Positions 32,639 through 44,400 of a stretch of 46,282 nt of DNA are shown here, piece after piece (position 1 is the stretch's first letter; the number at the start of each line of letters is the position of its first letter). The stretch comes from Ectocarpus siliculosus (Eukaryota; Sar; Phaeophyceae; Ectocarpales; Ectocarpaceae), in NCBI GenBank assembly GCA_000310025.1, contig FN648675.1, positions 39,679 to 85,960 on the forward strand, written 5' to 3'. A program made the translations under genes and the position numbers. Under the pieces are notes generated by a model, which saw only the letters and a program-made list of their open reading frames with translations, did no database searches and was not told the DNA's origin.

Positions 32639-35600
32639 TCAGACAAACGTGTCTTGGTTGGTGCTGTGGTGCACTTCGTTCAGGAGGTACCTGTCGTAGC
32701 CGTTTCGTGATCCCGGCAATGCTAGCCGAAACCTGTGGTGCCAGACACGGTCCCTGCCACCACTGTACGGCCCCTGGGATTCTCCGCAAATTTGCGACGT
32801 ACTCGATCCAACATCGCTGTGCTGAGGGCATTGATGATACATGTGCACCTGCTGCCTGATGGCTTGCACCGGGTAAACCTTAGGACGGCCCCGCCCTCGC
32901 AGTGACAACGTCGGGTGTCGGGTGAAAGAATCGGGCACCCGCTCGTTCCCATTGCCGATCCCGACGTAGTCGTACGCGAGCACCCACCACGTGGACGGCC
33001 GTGGCTCGCCGCTGAAGGAGTTCTTGTTTCCTTTATGGTCGAAGAAGTAGATGATCTTGCTCATTGTCAAGTCATCTACGGATCGGATGGCGAAACGTCG
33101 TCACCAGTCGGAGGTGGTTTGTTGAATATTTCAACATCGTTTCCCTGCCCCTCTCCTAGTGCCCAGTCGTCACGCGGCCCAACTCGCGTGGCAGCCTTGG
33201 CGTCGCCGCCCCTCAAACGTCCCACGCCACAGCTAGCTACCTGCGGCACGCGCATGTATCTCGAGCACTCTATCAGGGTAGTTTCTAGGGAAGTAGACTC
33301 ATCCCAGCAGTAGGGGCACCGAACATCGTCGCACCCCCCATCACCCCCCCCGCATCCGAAGTACCGTTGGTAACCGCGGATCAACGCTGCCTCGTCTGGG
33401 CGGAAGTTTCCCGAAGAAATGCGAGCACTCCATGAACCGTCGACGTTCGGCACGCCGTCTTCCTTGAACAGGTGTGCCGACCAGACCGCCGAACCCGGAA
33501 ATTGTCCTTTCAACTGCGCTGGTGTTTGGATGGCGGTCGCGTGAGCGTCTGTGGGTACGCGGTCGTGACCGAGCGTAGGGGCAAGGTAGTTCATCAGCCG
33601 GATGCATCCGGCTCCCGGTGACACCGAAATAACCTCATGTTCCTTGGTCCTGCGGTTGAACGTCGTCACTGAGTACTCCAGGCCGTTGGCGAGCGCAAGC
33701 AGTGCGGCGTTGACGTTGGCGCGCTTAACGTAGTGCTTGGGTGGGTTCCTGCCGCAGTCGGACTTGTTGCCGGACTTGTTTTGCTGGTGGGCGAATTCCC
33801 CTGGACTTGCGTCGGGAACAATACCTAAAGTCGGGTGGAGGAGTTGCTCGATCTTCATTCCGCAACAATATGCTCTTCATATGAAATAATCCGAAAGTTG
33901 AACGTAAATAATTGAAGTCTCGGAGAGGATTGGGAGGAAACATAGGGCACATACAGCACGACAGGATTTTTCAATCGCCAACTGTCTAAAAGTAAAACGG
34001 TGGTTATTAAACCGAGAGGAAAGCACTTGCGACAGCAGTTGGTGGCTGTAGGTCGAGCAGTAGCCCTTCCAAATATGATTGGTTAGGGTTAGCTTCTACC
34101 AACCGTCCTCTTGCTGTAACTCCACCAATTTCGTTGGCACCGACAGTCGTACATTGGATTTGATCGCACCCCACTGGCTTGGATATCACCACCCGCGTCG
34201 ACACGGTTTTCAAGACACAGCGAGCAATAATATGTATCACCACAGGAAGGATTGCTCCAAACTCTGTTAGCATCGAAGTTGTAACGCGTTACTCGGGACG
34301 AAGCCCCACATCCTCAGGTCATGTAAAGTAGGCTACAGGACTCCAACTTTGGCACCATCCTCACCGTGTGCTCGGATGGCCTCTGTCGTATGCAGGATGG
34401 AATGGATGGTAGGCCTTGAACCTGTCCTTCCCATCACCTTGGAATAGAAACCGACCTGGCCAAATCGGGTAAATAGTATTGTTTATATCCTGTTGCTACT
34501 CAATTGCCGCAAACGGCGAGGCGGCTTTCTTGTCTCGCGTGTAGCAAATTGTGTTGAAACGCCCCAAACGAAAACTCGCTAGAAGGCGTACACTCCCAAT
34601 AAATGTAACCCGCTGCAGCAGGGGAGTGACAGATTTGGGTGATGGAGACACGTGGAACGCCCAAACCGTATCGACAGTCACGTTGGCCGTGACGCACTGC
34701 GTATAAGCTGTTACTGATACAACTGCCTATTACCCAAAAGCATACTAGCCGGGGAGATACGACTGCCGACATATACTTACCGACAATGACCAAGCCCCCG
34801 AACGGCACACGCCTTTCCACAATCGACAACGTTTTCAGCGGTTTCTGCCCAAACGCGTTAGCACTTGCTACAGCTAACGTGTCCTCCCGCACGGACACGG
34901 AGGGTTTCGAACCTGCTCCGGTGACCCCCGGTTCCCAATAACAGGCGCACCATTTTTGCTGCCCACGGCAAAATACTTCACAATGAAACATGTGCTGTTC
35001 TGGTGTGTTGAGCAAGGTGACACAACGCGTGACAGGAAGAGGTCTGATGAACTTACCACGTCACGCGCGAGAAGGTCGAGCTGGGATAGCTCGCGGTCGT
35101 TGTGAGAAGGCGCACGCACGGCGTACGACAGGTGGGACGCCACCTGTACGAGTTGCTGTAGCACCTCCAGAACCTTCCCGTCAGTCCCCCAGATCTCTCG
35201 CAAGTCGTTAATGTTTTGCCTCTTCATGTTTTTCTTCTGCGATGTTGCGACAACCGACAACAGGAACACGGCGTAAATTCATCGGTGGGTGGAGCTTCGG
35301 GGAATAGTTTTTTTTGTCGAGTTTGATTACTACGATGGGTCCGACACCCAGGCGGTGAGCTCCGTGAAACAATCCAGGAAAACAATCGCTGGGGGCGTCA
35401 CGTCGATCTTGGTGTGGGAGCTGCGGGGCGGTGTGTGTTGGCCTACGCTGAGGCGTGCACCTAGGCGGCAAGAGCGGCACGCCTTAGGGTCAATGCGCAG
35501 CCTGTGTGTCGTGCTACACACAGGCGTACCTGTAGTTCCACGTGTCTCAGTAGGGGTACTCCTTATCACGAACATGGCCAATGAAATGTACTGTTGGGAC

Positions 35601-38600
35601 TGCTACGTTGAGTCTCATACGCCCCCCCCCCCCCTCCACGCGCGCCGCACTGCGTACATGTAAACCTCACCATGGCGCGGAAGTCTTGAAAAACCGGTCG
35701 GAACACGAGCAGCATGATGGACTGAAGCGTCCACTTGTCGCTCCCGGTGAGGGAAGAGTAGTTGGACACCATGTCCTTGAGGCGCTCCGTCCCAGCTGGA
35801 TACAGAAGAGAAGGAGTCTGGGACATGACGGCGGAGACCAGACGCCGTCCTCGTGTCGACAACATTTCCAGTAGGAACACCTGGCAGAGCTGACAGGACC
35901 CCTGCAACAGTCATACGAACATGTTGCATAGTTGGGGTTGGGATACAAAATTGCAACGCACCGAAAGAGGGAATGGGTCCATTGCTGTACCGCCATTCGG
36001 TACTCGAACACGGGAAACATCTCAAAGAGCAACGCTAGATTCAAGACCACTCGCCGACGGTGATGTGGACGTCGAATACTTAACGCTTTTATAAAAAATG
36101 CATACATATTTCATACACCGACCGCACTACAGTTATCGTAGACGGAGCTGAATTCCGAAAAATCACCAGAGCATCGAAGTGAAGTCGTTCCACCGGAACA
36201 GCCTCAGTCGGTACGATGAGCATGGCGTCGTAGAGAGGTAGGGGGAGGCCGGTACCATCCGGTGCAACCAGACCCAGTTCCATCGAGCGCCGAGACTGTT
36301 CGCTGGGGTCATCCGATAGGGACTGCAGCGTAGCAAAACCCTCGGTGATCCCCCCCCAGGTACGTCGATTGGCATCGAGATCATACTGGGCATCCCCCAG
36401 ATCTCCCCCGAAGGCGTCGTCGCGTTGCTCAACCATGCAGTAGGGACACGGGAACCTCGAGAAGTGGTTGCATGCCTTGGAACCGAGGTTCTTAGCCCGC
36501 CCCGGCCCGTCCCCACACCACATGAGCAATCCGCCCCGAACAAACACCTGCTAGGTTCGAGATATTGTGGCACGCATGATGCTGGAGTACCTGAGAAGCA
36601 TGAGCAACTGACTGTATACATGCACACGTGTTTCGGAGGCTGCCAAGCTGCTCGGGTATACACCCCGCACTTCACGTGCGTCACACGGAAATCGCTTAAA
36701 CGTTCGCTTTGACGCGGCAGCCCTTGTAAACTACCAGCCATTAAGTCGCGGCATGACCCTCCCGTAAAACTTAAATTGAACGCTATCATCTGGGGCGCAT
36801 ACAACATTGTTGCAGAAGCCAGTCTCCGGAACGTCCGCTCATTTAATCCCCCCGGGGGACTCAGTGCCAATGCCGCCTTGTATTTCTTTTTAGAAAACGT
36901 CCACTGCGGCCAAAAGCTTCGCCGCGTTTATATATTTCCACTGGGAATTGATCGATAACGACGTTACCGCGCTATTCAATGTTCGAGTCGTCTAATCAAA
37001 ATTTCGAGACGACGGAGGGGGGTGCTCGTGGAGGACGTACTACGAACATTAGTCTAGGTGACTTCGTCGCTTTCGGCGAATAATGTGGTGGATGCCACAA
37101 TAAAAATCAAACCGCATGATGTAGGGTGTATGGCGCTTAGAACCGTCATCCCTCCACAACCCCTGCGGCATACATGTAACGTCGGAAGGGCAAGAGCTTT
37201 TACATATATTGAGCTACTCCCTTCTGTCACTGGCAAGACTTTGGCACGACATACCTCTTGCAAATAGGTTGTCCCATCATCCTCTGTGAGCATGCATTCG
37301 CCCAAACACCCCTGCTGTAGCAATCCAAGGATTTCACACTGCAATCCGATCTCTCCTTGGCAACAAGCTCCGGTGCTCGCAAGGGTGCCGACGTGTGTCT
37401 GTCGCTTCAGTCGCTGCACAGCTTGGGTTCTCCACGGCCACCCAAAATACCCGCCACCCACGGAATGCTGCCCTTAATTACAAAGGATTGTACGTGGTAG
37501 AACAACATACGTGGTGGGTGAAAGAGTGCTCGAACGTTAGGGCGAGACGGTCACACTACAATCAGGTTCTAAACGGGCGAGTGCACGTGTCGATCGGGTG
37601 CTTCCTGTAGACTAGCTGCTGATGGGCACAGGGAGGATACCGAACAGGAGGCGTCAGCCATAACGCCACGAACGTGGGTGGCGGGGACAGGATAAAGATG
37701 AAAAAGAGACAGATAACAGAAAAACAGACACACTAGCACAGAGGGCGTTGCTTTCGCCCCATGTGTAGTAACTCAGCTCCCTAAAAAACTATCTGACATT
37801 CTGACCTTGTTTCCCATTCCAAAGCAGTTGAAGGCGTCGTTGTAAAAGGTGACGGGCGTTAAAAAAAACGCGAGGTTCTCGTTGTTGAGGTGGAAGCCTT
37901 CTCTCCTCAACACGAACAGTGGGTTATCCGGGGTTCCTTCCTTGCACCACGGCGCATGGGTCACCTCGAACTGCTGTACCGGGTCATCTCCGGCGCGTTG
38001 TCGCTTTTTCCCGGCCTGCACCACAAACCCTTCCCCCAGAAAGCGATCCCACATATCGCACCTCGCGCCTTGATCCCATTCCCCGTCGTGCTTGTCGGCG
38101 TCCATCTCGTCCACAGTATAAATCTCCGCCAGGCCGAGCACGTCGTCAACCTCCAACAGCAGTTCGCCTCCGACAGTACAGTCTTCCCAGGTTCTCAGCA
38201 GACCTCCTCGCGTTTCCGTTTCTCCCACATGTCTGACCTCCGCAGCTGACCGAAACATTCGCACGGTAGCAACAACTTGGCGGCTTTCAACGTCCTAGAA
38301 AAGCTCGAGTAGACGACACACTGTCGGGGTGCCCCCGACTGCGCAGATGCAGACATCGTGAATGAAAGACTTTCTCCCACAGACGCTGCCCTTGATTCCA
38401 TCGATTCCCATGAAGGGAGACGTCCTCGATAGCGTGCCGTTCATGTTTGTCTCCCTGACGTTGCCGACCTGCTTGGTCGGTACGCAGTTGACATGATCGC
38501 TGGTTAACGAGTTCATGGCGGCCTCCTCTTCGCGCAAAAGCTTTCCGGCAGGGTATGCTTCGGAGAGTGCCGTTTCGGAGGCTAGCTTCATGTCGCCATC

Positions 38601-39387
38601 TAGTAGCAGGTTGACAGGTACGTCATACACCACCGCTGACGTTTTGCCTTGCTGTGTTGACGGGACATCTCGCTCCAGAACCTGCAGGAGAGGAAGGTAT
38701 TGCCGCATGCGGTTGCTAAAGTGCGCGGCGTCAACACCTTTCAACCCTCCTACGTCGAAACCGTACCCCTCGTCCTCCACCAGCAGTATGTCGAGCAGCC
38801 CTCCCAATGCCTTTTGCGAAATTTGGTGTGTATACTGCCAAACATAAATATGCTGTTGTTCTTTCGTACTGAATGGGTAGAATGAAGATCCGGTCGCCTT
38901 CGTGTTGAATCTCAGGTTTTCTGAACCGCCCTCCAACGTCGAGCTCGTGGCATAAGAAGGAGCAAGGGTGTGAAGCTCGGCCAGGGAGGGGGTGCCCCCG
39001 CCTCCGCCACCACATGTGTCAGGTGCAGGGTTGACGTGCTGTGGGTGCTGGTCGTCAACGGTCGGATCTATGTCTATTCCGCCGCATTGATCTCCCTCTC
39101 CTACATATTCGCCGTCGTCACCAGCACCACCCGACACAACCCCCCCCATCACACTCGGCGTGGTCAACGCTATTGAGGCTCGGTTCGTCATCCGGAAAGT
39201 TTTGGCCTATATTTAGTTGTGCATCAACACGATCCATCAGGGCCGAAAGTCCACCCGCGGCGACGCCAGGAGATCTCGCATCCGGAGACTGAACCGGCTC
39301 GTCGATACCATCCCCACCCGCTCCTTCTTCATACCCATCTCCCATGCCTAGTTCCATGTGGTCTAGGTCGTCGGCAGACGGCTCCAT
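32639..39387 (-). CDS. Intron-rich putative DDE transposase, CACTA/Plavaka-like
   Basis: At least nine minus-strand exons. Exon 1 (from ATG 39387 to ~38356): acidic/Gly low-complexity start, then FYPFSTKEQQHIYVWQYTHQ and FSNRMRQYLPLLQVLERDV. Exon 2 (~38285-37806) ends in VTFYNDAFNCFGMGNK; exon 3 (37467-37255) starts HSVGGGYFGWPW; exon 4 (36547-36167) has LLMWCGDGPGRAKNL, FPCPYCMVEQ and PVERLHFDAL. Exons 2-3-4 join in phase 0. Further exons: ~36030, 35900-35671, ~35405-35343, 35236-35057, ~34880-34777, possibly 34263-34092, and a last block 33849-32639 (CPYCWDESTS, RHPTLSLRGRGRPKVYPVQA, end NQDTFV). YNDAFN, the CGDGP-CxxC region and the C-terminal VYPVQAI box resemble CACTA/Plavaka (Transposase_21-type) proteins. 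Single-base frameshifts occur in a G8 run (39140-39147) and near 33079. An intronic or in-frame stop lies at 38295. Family call is from motif resemblance only. Confidence 0.5.
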
Positions 39388-39925
39388 ATCCAGTCCTAGT
39401 CGTTGTTGATCGTTGAAAGAAAAACGAATGCATACAACAAGGTGACCCATTTGAAATTTCAGACAAAAACGTACACTCGTGCCGAAGTCATTGTATTGTG
39501 AAGTTTGCAGGAATCTTACACGGCAGCCACCACACCACAGGATGTGGACTCTCTGTCTTCGCATGGACGGACGTGGTGCCTTCGAAGTTACATGAAGCAG
39601 ACCCCCGAGTGAGTCATATGGAGGGGCACCGGGAGAGGTGGAGAGATGGCACCCCCCCTCGACCGACGTTGAAGGATCATTTGCCCCCACATACAAAAGG
39701 GCGGGTGGAGAGAGCCCAGTGCGGGGTACACCGACGAAAAACCCGCGACGAGATGTTTCGAAAACGAACATTCTTGGTGTTGGCACAGCTTGGTTGGGGG
39801 GGAATCAAGCCTTCAATGTCACCCTAGGGAGGGTGCCACCTTCCCGCGTCTCACGGTAACCAGAAAAGACGTCTGTCTCAGAAGGGAGGGCAGTTGCGGA
39901 CAAGCGCATGTGCGATGGCATTGTT

Positions 39926-39993
39926 AAGAAGCACCATGAGCACTAGACCACTAGTTGCGGCTGACTAGTGGTCTAGTGCTCATGGTGCTTCTT
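39926..39993. repeat. Perfect 30-bp-arm hairpin, 8-nt loop
   Basis: Arms 39926-39955 and 39964-39993 are exact reverse complements with loop TGCGGCTG. The inner part contains CACTAG repeats (CACTAGACCACTAGT). It lies ~540 bp upstream of the first Met of the transposase-like gene. It could be a small-RNA precursor, a palindromic transposon end, or two abutting inverted termini. Confidence 0.9.
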
Positions 39994-41489
39994 CCCAGGC
40001 ATCGCCCAAAGTACAAGTACCTAGCCAACCCGAGAGCGGGTGTGTGTCCGTATCTCTGTGGAGACGCTGGATTGAAACTTCGATACAAGTCGTGAGGGGG
40101 TCAACTGAGGGCTCCAGTGAGCGGCTGGAGTAGCAGCTCCGCGCGGAGACCCAATATCAGTGTGAGTGCATGGTGTGTTTTCGTGCTTCCAAACGAACCC
40201 ACTTCCTTCGGTGTTTGATGTCGTGGTAAGCATTTACAATCCTTAAGGCATAGGCGTATGCCACGAAATTTGGACAAAAGGATTATCATGAGATCCCTAA
40301 ATTAGGCTTCCACCTCGGAGCACTCTGCGAAGAAAGGTCGACCACGCATCGACACAGGGGTTGGGTGACAGAGTCCTGCTTCCGGAGAACAAGGCGAGAA
40401 GACGTAACACACAAAGTAGTACCTGCTTGACCTACAAGTCTATACGCTTGCAGCCGTACCCTACATTGGGGTCCTCTCTATCCGAATGAACAAATAAAAT
40501 TGCCCAAACGCGTGGGGAGTCTTTCTCAGGTTGCTACAGCTGAATAGGGTTACGATTTTTGTCTCTCCTTGACTCCATCGAGTGTAGTCTGCTACAACAC
40601 GGACGAATACGTCAACGCGGGTTTGCTACGCGACGCTGATGTACACTATTTTCTCCACGCCCAACACATATGGCATTGTTATCAGATTGTCACAGCAGCA
40701 GTACATCGAGGGTATACCGTACATGAAATACACCAACATACCTTGGTCGTCGGTCGAAGGTGCACCCCCACCGGGTGCAACTGGGGAAGACGCAGGGTCT
40801 ACATTACTGGGCGCATTGGCATTGTCGATTGTAGTTGCGACACTGGCTCTATTGGACCCGAGCCCCCCCAACAGGCCGACGGGGTCCCTGCTACCAGCAC
40901 AACGGCCGGCATCCGCCCTTCTCCTCCATCTGATGTTACATTTGCAGCAGCACCCTGATCCCGGGGCAACGAGCCCCCCTAGTGACCCTCCCCCCGCCCT
41001 CATGCTAGACAGCGGCGCTGCGTTGTGTGCCCCGTCTACTGTGTAGGCGCAAGCGAGGATGCCCCCCCACTACCCCCGGATAATCAAAATTTTCAGCGCT
41101 GGATAGGGGGGGCTTCGAGTATTCGAACTGTTTATGCTGCGGTGCCCCGTGTCACGCATTGTGGCATTTTGGCGCGCACATCTCGGTTTGACACCATCGG
41201 CGTATGCCTGCGTGACCTCTTGGTTGAAGCCAGCCGGCAACCAGGATTGGACGGGCAACCGCAATGGGTGGCTCTGAGGTGAGGTGTCAGATTGCCGAGT
41301 ATTTCGATTGGGCGGTTAACTTGTTGAAGTCACGCGTCTGCGCTTTCCTCTCCTTTTTTTAAATATTTTTTCACGCTCATCGCACATCACCGCCACCATC
41401 ACGCCCGCCCCACACTGTCACAACCCATCTACCCTCATCTGCTCCCCCTCTCCTGTGTACGGCAACCCAACCTATCCCCATCTGCTGCG
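39994..41489. other. Stretch without confident genes
   Basis: Frames near 40.57-41.04 kb are open on both strands in Pro/Ala/Gly-rich, C-rich sequence and have no recognisable motif or splice sites, so no gene is called. The interval includes whatever promoter serves gene B at 41490; no clear core promoter element was recognised. Confidence 0.35.
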
Positions 41490-44400
41490 ATGCCTCTCCG
41501 CGCTGTCCACCGCACGACCTCCGTAACTCCACTCGGAGAGGTGAACCTGAACCACCACCAAACGCGCGGGAGGACTGCTTCGTCCAGGAAGCCATCCCAG
41601 AAGACGCCGGCCGCCAAGTCGAAGGGAGAGGGGCGGCCCAGGTCGGCGACCCGCAAGAAGAAGGCTCTACACACGACGTGTCCATCCACGGTAAGCATGT
41701 AGGTTCTTTGCTTGCCTTCTTTTGTGCTTCCTTCCAATCTACACAACTTTCCCGAACAAAGCGTGTGTTGTTTAAATTCGACATGATTTACGTCTGTACG
41801 AGAACATGACCGTAACATGGCCGTACGCATCTCGATAACCGCCTACACGGGCGCGTCGCTTTTTGACGCCCAGGTTGCAGCGAGTACGGCAGCCAACAAA
41901 CGGTAGTGGGCATGCGTTGCTAAATTGATATCGATGCGGTGGAGCCCATAGATCATCGTCCATACAGCAGCATTCCCAATACGCTAGAGGCACGTGGATA
42001 CAACTATTTACGTACAAGTACGGAGTGTTTCCTTCCCGGCGTTCGCCCACGCCGGCCTCCGTTGAGGGTATGACTGTCCGGACCCTTTGTAGAGGGCGAG
42101 AGTTACAAAGGGTGTGGGCGTTGTTGTGGGTGTGCCAAATGTGAGGTACTGTAGTTGTGTTGTATATGGTGAGCCTACCCCTTTTCGGTCGAAGGGCCCT
42201 GTTGTGAACATGGTGTGTGCCACAATACACGAACAATGGGTAAGGGGTCTAGCATATCTTGCTGTGGGCGCCATCCGCACGTTGATCGATATGTCGTTGA
42301 CCCAGTAGAGAACTACAGGGGATGTATTGTAAAATGTAGGTTTACCTGTACAGATGTTTTTGTATTTAGCCCCAGCGGGCATCACTGACATCAATCATCA
42401 GTGTATAGACTTAAAAATACTGGAAATAATTTAAGTACCCAGCCGGTTTTCCTCCGCTCACGGAAAAGATTCCGCCACATCCCGTTCCACTGGGGGTATA
42501 TTTCGAAGGGATAGTTTTTATGGGGGTGTATTTTTTTCTCTTTAATCGATATAGATTTGGGGGGGGGGGGGGGGGGGGGGGGCGTACTCATTTGTTGCTT
42601 GCCGTAGTCATTTGACCATTGACCACGCGTCCCTTTCTCCTCCCAGTGCTATTTTTTAAAAATCACGCGTACAGACGTCAGCACCTTGAGCAACATGTTA
42701 CTTGCATGACCATACAATCATTTTCCTAGCCTACATCCCTTTGCAATTGGCAATGGAGGCCAGCAGCAGTCGAAGGTAGCCACACGAGTGTTGATTGGAG
42801 CAGCAAACATAGGGAGGGGTGCGGTGCTGCAATTACGCCCGCGCTTGCTTTAATGTAGCTAGGTCCCTCCTACCCCTGCTGTTCGACTTCGCCGTCTATT
42901 GTTGCCAACGGGAGAACAGAAAGTTTCTTGCGTTCACGTGTGCAGTCCTTCCCTACGTCGCCACCACAAACTATAGCTGCGCTTGGTCATGTGTGCAGAA
43001 ATGTAATGGGATGCTTGGTTCTGTTGTACGACGTCCGTCGAGTCGCAGCGAACGACAAAATAGTATCCTTCTCTTCCTCTCAACGTAGGGGCAGCCACAC
43101 CACCCACACCACACAAGCAGCGAACGTAAACACCCGGTAGTTTAGTAAAATTGGTGAACTGCGTGCGTACCGCCCCAGCATGCCACCCTCTGTTGGCGTT
43201 GCGCGATGGATAGGTTCTGGCGATCGCCATCAAAGTTGCCGCTCCTTTTAGGCAGCTAGCTGCTCTTATTTTCCACTGTTGCTGCGCCGCTGCGCCGTGA
43301 TCTGGAGGCAGCGGCGGTATCAGCAGCCAACGGCGCGGACATGTTGCCTCCATGCCCCACAAGCCCCTTCTACTCTTGTGTGTGCTCTGTGTACTGCTGA
43401 ACCGGCCAGTGATATGTGTGCCTGCGGTACCCTTCTTCGAATATTTTGCCCCAAAACGACGACAACCGTATACAACTAAATGCAGCCAAACACCGACCTC
43501 GACCTATCAGGAAACCACCGCCCCTCCCGACTCTTGACTACCCTAACCCATGTTTTTTAAATGGCAAATTAGAACGCAGCGAAGAAAAGTAGACCCGGAC
43601 CTGTCAAGTTTCCCGTATCCTTCTCTGTACAAAGGCTTTCGAATATCCAAACCTACATGCGCCCTATCCTTATCGCTCGCATCCGGTCATGACAGGCCAC
43701 GTATGAAGAACCACCCCAGCCGGAGCCCGAAGAGGAGGAACCCGAAGAAGAGGAACCCGACGAGGAGGAGCCCGACGATGAGGAGCCCGACGAGGAGGAG
43801 CCCGACGAGGAGGAGGCCGAACACTCTGACTCCTCGTACACCCTGGACCCGGACGAGATCGGCAGTGACGACGAGGAGAGCCAGAATCTTCTCCGGTCGT
43901 CCAACATCGCGCCCATGCGCACAACCCTTGACGTTCGCGTCCCGCGCTCGGCGATCGGCGGAGGAGGTGTCCGCCGGTCCGATTTTGCTCGCCGCAATTC
44001 CACCGGTGGCCCTGGCCGCGGAGCCTCGTCCGCACGCGGCCGCCCATCATCCGTCGGCGGCCGCACTGGTCAACCCAGTCTTCTAGCCGGCCGCGGACAC
44101 AGCAGGGCCTCGGGCGGTGGCGCATCCGGCAGGCCTGGCGCTGGTGCTTCGGACGGTCGCGGCCGCGCGTCATCCGTGGGCGGCGGCGGTCGTCAATCCG
44201 GTCTACTCGGCGGCCGCGGCTCTGGCAGTGCCTCGGGCGGTGCCCCCTTGGGGTGGCCTGGCGCTGGTTCTTCGGAAGGTGGCGGGTCAACCAGTGGTGT
44301 GTCATCGGATTAGAGCGCAGCAAGACACCAGGCTAAATCCAGACGTGTGTCGACTGGCATCAACGGCAACGAGAGTTCAGCTTCTGGTACATCACACAGT

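Noticed and set aside
40569-41282. Plus-strand frames of 85-135 codons
   Set aside because: Comparable open frames exist on the minus strand, sequence is Pro/Ala-rich, and no splice sites or motifs support a gene.
43653-44323. Long minus-strand frames opposite gene B exon 2
   Set aside because: Arg/Ser-rich shadows of the acidic and Ser/Gly/Arg repeats on the plus strand.
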